From assembly GCF_900176515.1 (NCBI RefSeq), contig NZ_FWXV01000001.1, positions 496,001 through 560,000 of the forward strand: 64,000 bases of DNA, in the 5' to 3' direction. This stretch comes from Kibdelosporangium aridum. GTDB taxonomy: Bacteria; Actinomycetota; Actinomycetes; Mycobacteriales; Pseudonocardiaceae. The translations under genes and the position numbers were made by a program. Every line of letters begins with the position of its first letter. The stretch's first letter is position 1. This document shows, piece after piece, positions 1-8,260 of this stretch. Under the pieces are notes generated by a model. It did not search any database. It was given only the letters and a program-made list of their open reading frames with translations, and was not told where the DNA came from.

Positions 1-907
1 CCAGCAGCAGGGTGCGGACCGGGTTGCTGCCCAGCCCGGTCCTGGCGATCAGCAGACCGCCGAGGATCATCGCCGAGCTCAGCCCGCCCCACAGGAAACC
101 CCAGACCTCGACGGACACGAGCGACAAGCCGTAAGCGTCAAGCAACGCCATGAACGCGCCGCCGAGGAAGTTGTTGAAGGTGGCGAAGAGGATGAGCGCC
201 ATCAGGCCGGGAATGCCCCTGATGATCTTCACCGTGCCGCGGACGTCGACCCGTTTCGGCTCGTCGGAACCCTCCGATGCGACGATCCTGGGAACGCGGG
301 TGATGATGACGTCGAGGCTCGCCAACGTCAGCACGGCGATGCCGCCGATCAGGACGTACGTCATGCCGCCCTGCGCGACGAGCACACCACTGATGACGGA
401 TGTGACCAGCATCGACACACCCGCCGTCGTACCGGTCAAGCCGTTGGCCCGGTCTCGCTGCCCTTCCTCGATCAGCGCGGTGACCATGGTCGGCAGCGTG
501 ATGGTGCGGATGTTGCCGACGATCACGCCGAACATCAGCACGACCACCAGCGTCCACAGATATGGACTCGTCGCGTCCTTGAACGTGCCTTCGGGCGCGG
601 CCAGGTAGATGACGAACGCGATCACGTAGAACACCAACGACCCGACGCCGGACAGCAGCATCATGGTTTTCTTGTCGTGGTGGTCGACGAGACTGCCGAA
701 CCAGATGCCTGTCGCCGCCGTGAAAACCAGGAACAGACCGGCGAGCACACCGGTCGCGAAGACCGACCGGGTCTCCAAGTACACGTAGAACGTGATGGCG
801 AACCACACGGTGTAGTTGGTGACCGAGACGAGCAACGTGTTGCTCAGTAGTCGCAGGAACGTGCGTGCCCCTGGCGCACGCAAGTCCAGGCGTTGTTTGG
901 GTGCCAT
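1..907 (-). CDS. MFS exporter, C-terminus cut by the window edge
   Basis: Major facilitator superfamily permease, probably exporting a small molecule by proton antiport across the cytoplasmic membrane. The frame opens with ATG at 907 and stays open to base 1, giving about 302 residues of an expected 400-450. Hydrophobic segments follow one another from about residue 20. A motif A-like loop, GSLVDHHDKK, lies between the second and third helices. A charged central loop (EGSDEPKRVDVRG) separates the two six-helix halves. It is divergent from the lipoprotein gene at 1012. The substrate cannot be read from the sequence. The missing 3' end is only the window border, not a truncation. Confidence 0.85.
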   Translation of the reverse strand, partial: MAPKQRLDLRAPGARTFLRLLSNTLLVSVTNYTVWFAITFYVYLETRSVFATGVLAGLFLVFTAATGIWFGSLVDHHDKKTMMLLSGVGSLVFYVIAFVIYLAAPEGTFKDATSPYLWTLVVVLMFGVIVGNIRTITLPTMVTALIEEGQRDRANGLTGTTAGVSMLVTSVISGVLVAQGGMTYVLIGGIAVLTLASLDVIITRVPRIVASEGSDEPKRVDVRGTVKIIRGIPGLMALILFATFNNFLGGAFMALLDAYGLSLVSVEVWGFLWGGLSSAMILGGLLIARTGLGSNPVRTLLL

Positions 908-1011
908 CGTGTCACAGTATGTAGCATTTGTCCGGTCTCGCCACCGGATTAACCGGATGTGACAAATCCCGACTTCGAGACGGGGCCTTGCGAATCGGGG
1001 ACGATGTCGGC

Positions 1012-2067
1012 ATGCGTTTGCTCCTGGTGTGCCTGCTGGTGGCGGCGGTGGCCGGATGCGGCCCGGAAGTGTCCGCGTTCAGCCGGATCGAGCTGCCGGG
1101 ACAGCCCGTTCTGGTGACCGCGATGGGCGACTCGCTGTTGGTCGGCGTACGCCGTGACGGCCAACCAGTCGTGCCAGGACTGATCCGGATCGGACGGGAC
1201 GGCGCGGTCAGCGAGATCCCGGTCCGCCCGGAAAGTCCGTACGGGATGCTGGCGAAGTGGTACGCGATCGACTCGGACGGGACGCAGATCCTGGCCGTCG
1301 GCGGCGAACGCGGTGGGGCGCACGCGAATGTGCGGTGGTCGGTGTGGACCGGAACGCAGGCGGGGATCGCCGAGAAGCTCCAAGGCTTCAGCACGTTCGG
1401 CGGCTGGGGCGCCGGTGAACTGGTCGGCGCGGCGATCACGCCCGCAGGCCCACTGGTGATCGGCTCATGGCAGAGCGCGAAGGCCGGCCTGGACATCGCA
1501 GTGTGGACGGCCCAAGAGGACACATGGACCCGCCAGGACTCCGCGGGAACCGTTCTGGAAAGCAACCGGGACACACTGGGGTTCGCCAACAGTGTTACGC
1601 CGTACAAGCAAGGGATTCTGGTCGCGGGCATGCAGTTGGCGGGCGGGCGCCAGATTCCGGCCGTGTGGCAATCGAGCAATGGCAATACCGGGTGGACAGT
1701 GACTCCGCTGCCGGACGCCGGCCAGATCGCTGTGGCTTCAGGGATCCGGTGCTGGGGTTCGGTGTGCGGTGTCGCCGGGTCGGTCGACGGAACGTTGGCG
1801 CTGTGGCGGTTGACCGATGGCACATGGAAGCGAGTGCCGAGTCTGCCAGCGATTCCGGTCAAGGACAGCGACAAACTGGCCGCGCCGATCGACGAGAACA
1901 TGACGCAGGTGTTGTCCGAGAACGGACAAGTGAAGATCGTCCGAGCCGACGGCGACAAGTGGACAGCCGATGCGGTGCCCGGTCCAAGTGGGACGGTGAC
2001 GTCAGCGGCGAAGGTGGCCGGGAAGCTCTACATCGTTGCTGGCGACCAACTCTGGCGCGAGGGGTAG
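1012..2067 (+). CDS. Secreted lipoprotein of unknown function
   Basis: About 351 residues. I start at ATG 1012 because the protein then opens with a classic lipoprotein signal (MRLLLVCLLVAAVAGCG), with the lipobox cysteine at about residue 18. An upstream in-frame ATG at 928 would bury that signal. The mature part is rich in repeated short beta-strand patterns with Trp and Gly (ALWRLTDGTWKR, DGDKWTADAVPG). This suggests a beta-propeller-like fold on the outer face of the membrane, but no family is recognised. The 3' end of the gene is duplicated 135 bp downstream. Confidence 0.7.
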   Translation: MRLLLVCLLVAAVAGCGPEVSAFSRIELPGQPVLVTAMGDSLLVGVRRDGQPVVPGLIRIGRDGAVSEIPVRPESPYGMLAKWYAIDSDGTQILAVGGERGGAHANVRWSVWTGTQAGIAEKLQGFSTFGGWGAGELVGAAITPAGPLVIGSWQSAKAGLDIAVWTAQEDTWTRQDSAGTVLESNRDTLGFANSVTPYKQGILVAGMQLAGGRQIPAVWQSSNGNTGWTVTPLPDAGQIAVASGIRCWGSVCGVAGSVDGTLALWRLTDGTWKRVPSLPAIPVKDSDKLAAPIDENMTQVLSENGQVKIVRADGDKWTADAVPGPSGTVTSAAKVAGKLYIVAGDQLWREG

Positions 2068-2230
2068 TAGCGGGGCTGTCTGTGCGACCCCGCCCGACCG
2101 ATAGCCGCGTGCGGCGCCATTTGTGCGACCGCGCCCGCGGCGGTGAAGGTGGGCGGAAGATTCTACGTCGTTGCTGGCGACCAACTCTGGCGCGAGGGGT
2201 AGCAGCGGGACTGTCTGTGCGACCCTGGCC
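2005..2230 (+). repeat. 135-bp-offset duplication of the lipoprotein gene 3' end
   Basis: Bases from 2005 to about 2090 (last codons, stop and the following 20-25 bases) recur at 2140 to about 2226, displaced by exactly 135 bp (45 codons). The stretch around cgttgctggcgaccaactc is identical in both, and both carry the gaggggtag stop. The second copy has no start codon of its own. It looks like a local tandem duplication that left a dead 3' fragment. The rest of the 2068-2419 gap holds only this and the terminator at 2376-2407. Confidence 0.8.
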
Positions 2231-2375
2231 GGGGCATAGCCACGGTGCCATCGTGCAACCGCGCCTGCGGCGCCTGATGCGCGTGGTCCAGCACATCGTT
2301 GTCTCTGGACAGCCTGGCTCGTCGGATGGCGCGGGCCTTCTCGACCGGCTGGTGGTCACCGACGACGGGACAGGA

Positions 2376-2407
2376 ATGCCCCCGACGCCGACTGGCATCG
2401 GGGGCAT
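2376..2407. terminator. Bidirectional hairpin terminator
   Basis: A perfect 10-bp stem (atgcccccga / tcgggggcat) with a 12-nt loop lies between the convergent lipoprotein and NPP1 genes, just past the NPP1 stop codon. It has no strong T run, as is usual in high-GC actinomycetes. Confidence 0.6.
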
Positions 2408-2419
2408 GGGGAGCTGTTG

Positions 2420-3205
2420 TCATGCGTTGGGGTCGAACGGAATTCCGGCTGGCTTGGCCTTGGAGAGCTCGTAGTTGAACGATCCCTCGCGGATGCCGAG
2501 CTGCGCTGCGCCGAAGTCGGCGCTGGTGAGCTTGTCGCGGAAACCGGCTGGGTAGTTGTTCCAGCCGATCAGCGGCGGGTACTGCCAGGCCTTCTCGTGG
2601 TTTTCCGGCTGCTCGCCGAAGCCCGCGAACCGGAAGCAGTGGGTGCCGATGCCGTCCTTGTGGTAGATGATCTTCGGGTGGGTTCCGCTTTCGTCCCACG
2701 GGATGTCGTTGCGGGACTTGGTGTTGTACTTGCCGTGCGCCGATGCCGAGACGTACTGCGGCCAGCCGCCGTCCGGCACCCACACCACGACGTGCTCCCA
2801 GTCATGCTTGTGCCCACCGAGGCCGGACCCGGCGACTGCCTGGTCCTTTTCGAAGTAGAGGGCGTAAAGGTAGGCGCACCAACCGTTGTTGCACTTCACT
2901 CGGGAGTACGCGTTGGTGTTGTCCAAATCGGACTGGTCGTGGCACTGGCCGTTCACCGCGCCGCTGGGGTTCAGGCCGGGCGCGATGGTCCCGTCCGAGC
3001 CGATCGCGGGCGTGGGGTAGCAGCCGTCGCTGTCATAGTCGAATGCCGGTTCGTACGTGCGGTCCGGCCATGGTGCGTTCCAGTCCAAGGCCTTCGGCGG
3101 TTCGGCGAAAGCCACTCCGGTGAAAACAAACAGCATTCCGGCGGCAGTCGCGACTACCACTGAAATCGATCGGCGAAGGCGCGGCCGGGTGACCGACGGT
3201 CGCAA
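2420..3205 (-). CDS. NPP1/NLP family secreted necrosis-inducing-like protein
   Basis: 261 residues, a Nep1-like protein. Members of this family in plant-associated microbes are secreted and damage plant membranes by binding sphingolipids; many family members are not toxic. The hallmark GHKHDWEHVVVWV corresponds to the conserved GHRHDWE heptapeptide, with one conservative R-to-K change. Four cysteines and the typical YALYFEKDQ strand before the heptapeptide are present. I choose TTG 3205 because AAGGAGG sits five bases upstream. The protein then starts MRPSVTRPRLRRS followed by a signal peptide ending near AFA-EPP. The tool-default longer start would add an unlikely 33-residue extension. Whether it is cytolytic is not known. 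Confidence 0.9.
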   Translation of the reverse strand: MRPSVTRPRLRRSISVVVATAAGMLFVFTGVAFAEPPKALDWNAPWPDRTYEPAFDYDSDGCYPTPAIGSDGTIAPGLNPSGAVNGQCHDQSDLDNTNAYSRVKCNNGWCAYLYALYFEKDQAVAGSGLGGHKHDWEHVVVWVPDGGWPQYVSASAHGKYNTKSRNDIPWDESGTHPKIIYHKDGIGTHCFRFAGFGEQPENHEKAWQYPPLIGWNNYPAGFRDKLTSADFGAAQLGIREGSFNYELSKAKPAGIPFDPNA

Positions 3206-3603
3206 GGTGACCTCCTTGTCAGTTCGGCAGGGATACCGCGGCGGTACCGACATGCCGCGGCCGAACAGGCGACGCGCCGCCAAGGAGACCACGCCAAAGA
3301 TCATTACCGCCAGAACGGGCGTCGACTCGATGCCGGATCGTCACCGGTGCGAAGGCAATGACAGCCCAGCCAGGTTTCATGATCATGAACAGGTCGGTCA
3401 TGGAAGGTCAACATCGCTGGGACGCAATGAGATCGGGCATCTGGTGCATACCGGGTTGACCCGGGTTCAGCCCGGCCGTGTCTCGCTCAACGGCCTACTT
3501 TCGTCGGGTACTGAGGACCGGCACCTCGCGGTTACGGTGATCGACAACGGGAATCGTGAGGGCAATTCCCGCTTCTTTCCCCTGCGAAGAAGGCTGGAAA
3601 CAA
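3206..3603. other. Divergent intergenic region, NPP1 and protease
   Basis: About 400 bp between two genes for secreted proteins read in opposite directions, so both promoters should lie here. A perfect 14-bp palindrome, ttcatgatcatgaa, lies at 3376-3389, and a GC-rich self-complementary stretch lies near 3450-3480. A purine-rich ribosome site (gcgaagaagg) lies 11-20 bases before the protease ATG. No convincing small ORF was seen. Confidence 0.4.
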
Positions 3604-4734
3604 ATGAAAACGCGTATTGTCGGCGCCTGCCTTGCCGTAGGCGCCACGGTCGGTGCTGTCTTCGCACCGACCGCACAAGCCGTGCCGCAATTCGATCAGG
3701 CATTGGTTCAGGCCGCGGCGGTCGAGCTGGGTGTCTCGCCGGCCAAGGCCGCGCAGCGCCTCGACCTCGAGCAGCGCCTGTCCCGCAAGCTGGCCGACCT
3801 GCAGGCCAGTGGAGTTCCCACGGATGGCGCGTTCTTCGACAACAACGGCGCTCTCGTGGTGAACACTTCGGACTCGGCGAAGGTCAAGGCCGCCGGTCTG
3901 ACCCCGCGCAGCGGTGTCAAGGGCGAGCGTGCGCTGACCACCCTGTCCGCGCAGGTCGAGCGGGCACTCGGCGCCGACATCAACCAGGTCCAGTCGTGGG
4001 GCCCGGACGTGGCGGCTGACCGCGTGGTCGTCACCGTCGAGCCGAACGCGAGCGAGGCGCTGGTCCGCAAGCTGTCCGCATTGGACGGTGTGGTCGTGGA
4101 GACCGGCGCGGAGCTGGTCAAGCACGCCGACGTGGTCCCCGGCCGGATCATGGACCTGCAGCCGGGCACCAACTGCTCGCTCGGCTTCAACGGCACCCGC
4201 AACGGCGCCAAGGTCATGCTGACCGCGGGCCACTGCGTCGAGGGCAACCCGGACATCCTTGACGCCAACGGAACCCACATCGGCAAGGGCGCGGGCACTC
4301 GCTTCCCGTCGGTGGACATGGGCATCGTGAACATCGACGCCGAGGACACCCAGCGGGCCTATGTGGACACCCGGATGGGCACAACGGTCCGGATCACCGG
4401 CGCCTCCAAGGCCCCGATCAACACCACGATCTGCAAGGCGGGCAACACCACCGGCTGGACCTGCGGCCGGATCACGCACTACAACCAGTCCGTCCGGTAC
4501 TCCGGTGAGTCGACGACCACCACGGGGCTTGCCCGTGCCACGGTTTGCACCGAGGGCGGCGACAGCGGTGGTGCCTACATCTCCGGCAACACCGCGCAGG
4601 GCATGACCTCCGGTGGCCCGATCGGTGTGGACTGCGGGTGGAACCAGGGCGCGAACGCCACCGGCTCCTACTCGTTCTACCAGCCGGTCGTGGACGCGGC
4701 GAACTACTACGGAGTCACGCTGCTGACCTCGTGA
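3604..4734 (+). CDS. Secreted chymotrypsin-fold serine protease (streptogrisin/alpha-lytic type) with propeptide
   Basis: 376 residues. Start ATG 3604 gives a clean signal peptide (MKTRIVGACLAVGATVG ... AQA). It is followed by a propeptide of about 140 residues, of the kind that assists folding in streptogrisin and alpha-lytic proteases, and then the S1 domain from about residue 175. The triad is visible as TAGHC (His), SVDMGIV (Asp) and GGDSGG (Ser). Paired cysteines flank the His and Ser motifs as in the family. It is expected to act outside the cell as an endopeptidase after self-cleavage. A strong terminator follows directly. Confidence 0.93.
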   Translation: MKTRIVGACLAVGATVGAVFAPTAQAVPQFDQALVQAAAVELGVSPAKAAQRLDLEQRLSRKLADLQASGVPTDGAFFDNNGALVVNTSDSAKVKAAGLTPRSGVKGERALTTLSAQVERALGADINQVQSWGPDVAADRVVVTVEPNASEALVRKLSALDGVVVETGAELVKHADVVPGRIMDLQPGTNCSLGFNGTRNGAKVMLTAGHCVEGNPDILDANGTHIGKGAGTRFPSVDMGIVNIDAEDTQRAYVDTRMGTTVRITGASKAPINTTICKAGNTTGWTCGRITHYNQSVRYSGESTTTTGLARATVCTEGGDSGGAYISGNTAQGMTSGGPIGVDCGWNQGANATGSYSFYQPVVDAANYYGVTLLTS

Positions 4735-4753
4735 CGCCAGTCTGAGAAACAGA

Positions 4754-4786
4754 AAAGGGAGCGTGCCGACCCGGCACGCTCCCTTT
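4754..4786 (+). terminator. Intrinsic terminator after the protease gene
   Basis: Perfect 15-bp inverted repeat (aaagggagcgtgccg / cggcacgctcccttt) with a 3-nt loop, starting 20 bases after the protease stop and ending in a short T run. Confidence 0.9.
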
Positions 4787-4859
4787 CGCGTGAACTGGCG
4801 GACACGTACGCGCACCATCGATTAGGCTCCCGCGCTGTCGAAACAGGGGGCCAAGCGCG

Positions 4860-5618
4860 ATGACAGTCGTTTTGTCCGCCCGGAAGCACTGGTGCCGCCC
4901 GGGCGAACCGATTCTGTTCATGTGGAACAGCAAACTGGACAAACCGAAGTTCGAGGTCGAAGGCCTCGAACCGAACGGTGATCCGAAGCGCAACGTGCTG
5001 ACGAAGGCGGTCCGCGCGGTGGGGAAGGGCGCGCTCGCCGCGACCCTCTACACCGCCGACGCGATCATGTCCGCCGACAACAACTACAGCGACGACGGCA
5101 ACGACAGGGACAATGGACCGGACTTCCTGGACATCCTGATCTTCGGGCCGGGCCCGGAGTGCATGGCGGTGCGAGCGGTGCAGCCGTGGCGCAAGAAGCA
5201 GTTGCCCGGCTGGGAGGACATCCGCGGCTCCTGGGTGCTGACTCCCCAGCGGCTGGCGTGGCTGGTGGAGTCCGAAGTCGTCCGAAAGCTGGCCAAGGTG
5301 GAGGAGAAGGGCAAGCCAGGGCTCACCGGCAACCTGGTCCGGGCGACCGCGGGAGTGGTCGTCGACGTCGCCACCGCCTTCGCCGACGAGTTCCCGGCAG
5401 GAAAGCCCGTCGAGTTCCCTGAGCTTGAGGCCGGAGTGGAGATTCCCTGGGAAGCCTTCCGGTCGGTCGACGTGCTCTTCGACCAGGCCCGGCCGCTCCC
5501 CGAGCATCAGCACTGCTACTTGCAGGTCGTCCTGGCGGACGGCTCGGGACTGCGGCTCAGCCTCGGACGCGGCCCGGTCGTCGCCGACTTGGCGCGCAAG
5601 TGGATCAGTGGGGGCTGA
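4860..5618 (+). CDS. Unidentified protein, first of a pair
   Basis: 252 residues, not recognised. No signal peptide or clear membrane helix. The start ATG 4860 follows a purine-rich stretch (cagggggccaagcgcg). The sequence is mixed alpha/beta with several Trp residues (PWRKKQLPGWEDIRGSW). It ends with a strand pair, VVLADGSGLRLSLGRG. The next protein ends with a similar pattern, FVFADGSVLEMRAPH, so the two may share a C-terminal fold or be distant paralogues. Two bases separate the genes, which argues for one transcript and a joint role. Confidence 0.7.
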   Translation: MTVVLSARKHWCRPGEPILFMWNSKLDKPKFEVEGLEPNGDPKRNVLTKAVRAVGKGALAATLYTADAIMSADNNYSDDGNDRDNGPDFLDILIFGPGPECMAVRAVQPWRKKQLPGWEDIRGSWVLTPQRLAWLVESEVVRKLAKVEEKGKPGLTGNLVRATAGVVVDVATAFADEFPAGKPVEFPELEAGVEIPWEAFRSVDVLFDQARPLPEHQHCYLQVVLADGSGLRLSLGRGPVVADLARKWISGG

Positions 5619-5620
5619 GG

Positions 5621-6247
5621 GTGGACGACAGCTTGTTCAAGCACAAAGTGGAGGGCCTGACCGAATCGGTGGACAAGACCGGCTGGCTGCGGGACGAGAC
5701 CCTGCAGGCAGTTCGGCCGTACACCGGGCACTTCCTGGCTCTGGTCAACGGCGAGCAGATCGTGCCGCACAAGCCCGCCGAGGACGCGGAGCTGCCGAAG
5801 TCCGGGATGAAACCGCCGAAGTGGCCGCTGCCCAGTGAACTGGTCTCCAACAAGGAGTTCCAGCGTGACGAATGGGCGTACGACCCGTCCATCAACGGCC
5901 GCATCCTCACCGCTGACCTTGACCGGGACGCCGTGCGCTGTGCGAACCACCTCATCGCCGGGCACGGCAACGCTTTCCTCGTGTCGACCAACAGGCGGCT
6001 CGCGGTCGTGATCGAACAGCAGGACGTCGACGGCGTCTCCGCCATGACCCGCGTGGCTGGACTGTTCTCCAAGGACAAGGAAGCCAAGGAGGCTCGCAAG
6101 GAACTGGTGACGTGGTGGGAGATCGACCGATCACGCCTGCGCGCGGTGAACGCGGTGACCTACGGCCGCAACTTGAGCGATCTCCGTAGGTTCACCGCGT
6201 TCGTCTTCGCTGACGGATCAGTCCTTGAGATGCGCGCGCCGCACTAG
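5621..6247 (+). CDS. Unidentified protein, second of a pair
   Basis: 208 residues, not recognised. I prefer GTG 5621, preceded by a gtggggg ribosome site, over the ATG at 5600 that lies inside the previous gene. The protein is soluble and has a central segment ISTNRRLAV-like (FLVSTNRRLAVVIEQQDV). It is followed by a charged helix and a final ADGS strand pair resembling the end of its neighbour. This looks like a small PH-like or beta-barrel module, but that is only a guess. Its stop overlaps the convergent MFS gene by four bases. Confidence 0.65.
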   Translation: MDDSLFKHKVEGLTESVDKTGWLRDETLQAVRPYTGHFLALVNGEQIVPHKPAEDAELPKSGMKPPKWPLPSELVSNKEFQRDEWAYDPSINGRILTADLDRDAVRCANHLIAGHGNAFLVSTNRRLAVVIEQQDVDGVSAMTRVAGLFSKDKEAKEARKELVTWWEIDRSRLRAVNAVTYGRNLSDLRRFTAFVFADGSVLEMRAPH

Positions 6248-7623
6248 GCAGCCGCTGGCTGGAGTTCGGCCTTACGGACCCGGGGCACGAGCAGCGCGGC
6301 GCCCGCCGCCACGATCGAGATCACCGCGAACGTCGCGAAACCGGTGGTGTACCCGGCTTCCAGTGGCAGGCCGGCGATCCCGAGCTGCGCGGTCACCAGG
6401 CTGCTCATCACCCCGGCGCCGATCGAGCCGCCGATCGTCCGGATGTTCGCGTTCATCCCGCTGGCCACGCTTGTCTGCGTCACCGGCACTGCTTCCACGA
6501 CGAGGTTCGTCATGGTCGCGTACGCCAGGCCGATGCCAAGGCCCAGCAAACCTCCACCGACGGCTACTTCCCACGCCCGGTCGTGAGCGACCGCGAGGAC
6601 GGCGCATGCGACCGCACTCAGCACGGATCCGGCAGCCAGTTGGGCACGGAAGCTGAAGAACGGAGCCATCCGTCCACTGAGGATGCCCACGATGAACATC
6701 GCAACGAGCATCGGCAGCATCAACAACCCGGCCTGGGAGACGCTCGCGCCGAAGCCGTAACCCTGGCTCGGCGGCGTTTGGGCGAGTTGCGGGATGAACG
6801 CCCACGCCGCGAACATCGCCGCGCCGAACAGGAACGCGACGGCGTTCGTCGTCCAGACCGCGGGCAGCCGCATCATCCGCATGTCGATCAGCGGGTTGGC
6901 CGAACGCATCTCGAGTCGGACCCACAACCCCAGCAGCACAACGGCAACGGCGAACAACGTCAGCACTGCGGGCGAACCCCAGCCCCAGGACGTGCCTTGG
7001 CTGACGCCCAGCAACAAGGCGACCAACCAGCCGGACAGCAACAAGGTCGCTGCCCAGTTGATCCGGCCTGGCGTACGCACAGGTGATTCGGGGACGAACC
7101 GGTGCGCGGCGAGCGCTGTCACGAGCACGGTCACCATCGGAAGCCAGAACAGCCAACGCATTCCGAGCGTGGAGACGATGGGACCGGCGAGGATGACGCC
7201 GAGTCCGCCGCCCGCGGCGATGATCGCCGACAGGGTGCTGATCGCGCCGGCCACCCGTGCACGGGGGAATTCGTCCCGGATGATGCCGTACGCCAGCGGG
7301 AACACCGCGCCACCGGCACCTTGGACGGCCCGGGCGAGGATGAGGAGCTCGATGGTCGGCGCAAGCGCGGCCAGCAGCAGGCCGACGGCCAGTGCTGTCA
7401 GCACCGCCACCAGCGTGCGGCGTTTGCCGACCATGTCGCCGACGCGGCCGAGCACCGGCGTGAAGATCGAGGCGGACAGCAGGTACGCGGTCAGGACCCA
7501 GGTCGCGGTGTTCTGTGAGGTGTGCAGCTCCTGCTGGATCGTCGGGAGCACCGGGGCGATCAGCGACTGCAGCAGCGAGAAGACGCCGGCGCCGATCGCC
7601 AGCACGACCATGGTTCTGCTCAT
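6244..7623 (-). CDS. MFS drug/metabolite exporter (DHA2-like)
   Basis: 459 residues. ATG 7623 starts MSRTMVVLAIGAG; a GTG nine bases earlier is possible. Twelve to fourteen hydrophobic helices are visible. A motif A-like loop (LGRVGDMVGKRRT) and an antiporter motif C-like run (GGGLGVILAGPIV) mark it as an MFS proton antiporter of the drug-exporter type. It is divergent from the TetR gene at 7715, the usual arrangement for an efflux pump repressed by its neighbour and induced by its substrate. The substrate is unknown. Confidence 0.88.
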   Translation of the reverse strand: MSRTMVVLAIGAGVFSLLQSLIAPVLPTIQQELHTSQNTATWVLTAYLLSASIFTPVLGRVGDMVGKRRTLVAVLTALAVGLLLAALAPTIELLILARAVQGAGGAVFPLAYGIIRDEFPRARVAGAISTLSAIIAAGGGLGVILAGPIVSTLGMRWLFWLPMVTVLVTALAAHRFVPESPVRTPGRINWAATLLLSGWLVALLLGVSQGTSWGWGSPAVLTLFAVAVVLLGLWVRLEMRSANPLIDMRMMRLPAVWTTNAVAFLFGAAMFAAWAFIPQLAQTPPSQGYGFGASVSQAGLLMLPMLVAMFIVGILSGRMAPFFSFRAQLAAGSVLSAVACAVLAVAHDRAWEVAVGGGLLGLGIGLAYATMTNLVVEAVPVTQTSVASGMNANIRTIGGSIGAGVMSSLVTAQLGIAGLPLEAGYTTGFATFAVISIVAAGAALLVPRVRKAELQPAAA

Positions 7624-7714
7624 AACTGTCACACTACTGCGACATTTATGCCGAGTAAAGCGACGCAGATGTGACGGAAGGCATGTCAGGTGTCACAGAG
7701 CTAGACTTGGCGGC

Positions 7715-8260
7715 GTGAGAGCTGACGCCTGTCGAAACCTCGACACCCTGCTGCAGACCGGTGCGAAAGTGCTGGCCAGGGACCCGTCGGCGTCGATAAC
7801 CCAGATCGCTGCCGAAGCCGGGCTGGACCGCAGGACGGTCTACCGGCGCTTCGCCACCCGCGAGGCACTGCTCGTCGCCTTGTTCGAAGCCAAGCTCGAC
7901 GAGGCCGAGCGGGTGCTCGACGAAGCCCGGCTGACCGAGGCGCCGATCGCGGTGGCGCTGCACCGCTACGTCGAGGGCATCGTGCCCGTGTCCCGGCAGT
8001 GGCCGTTGGACTTCTCCAGCCTGGAAAGCCCTGATCACGTTACCGAGAAGCGTCGCCAGCAACTGCGTGCCCGGCTCAGCGCCTTCGTCGACCGCGGCGT
8101 CGACGAAGGCTTCTTCCGTGCTGACGTGCCGAGGACGTGGGTCAGGAAGTTGCTGGACGACTTGGTGAAGCTCGCGGCGCACAGCAACCCGGAGATGGAA
8201 CCGCCCAAGGCCGCCGACCTGGTCGTCGAGATACTCCTCAGGGGCGCGGGCAAGCAGTGA
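7715..8260 (+). CDS. TetR-family repressor of the adjacent MFS exporter
   Basis: 181 residues. The frame is open far upstream on the complement of the exporter gene. The protein itself should start at GTG 7715, giving VRADACRNLDTLLQTGAKVLARDPSA followed by the TetR helix-turn-helix (ITQIAAEAGLDRRTVYRRF, residues about 30-48). The C-terminal half is the helical ligand and dimer domain. A tagact box at 7702-7707 lies about eight bases before the start, so the message may be leaderless. It probably binds the 90-bp divergent region, which holds several tgtcaca/tgtgac elements, and controls both genes. Confidence 0.85.
   Translation: MRADACRNLDTLLQTGAKVLARDPSASITQIAAEAGLDRRTVYRRFATREALLVALFEAKLDEAERVLDEARLTEAPIAVALHRYVEGIVPVSRQWPLDFSSLESPDHVTEKRRQQLRARLSAFVDRGVDEGFFRADVPRTWVRKLLDDLVKLAAHSNPEMEPPKAADLVVEILLRGAGKQ

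Noticed and set aside
138..806. Long Arg/His-rich open frame on the minus strand
   Set aside because: It is an out-of-frame shadow of the MFS exporter gene, whose real frame runs from 907 off the left edge and shows proper membrane helices.
6794..8260. 488-codon plus-strand frame
   Set aside because: Only its last 181 codons encode a protein (TetR); the rest is the complement of the MFS gene at 6244-7623.
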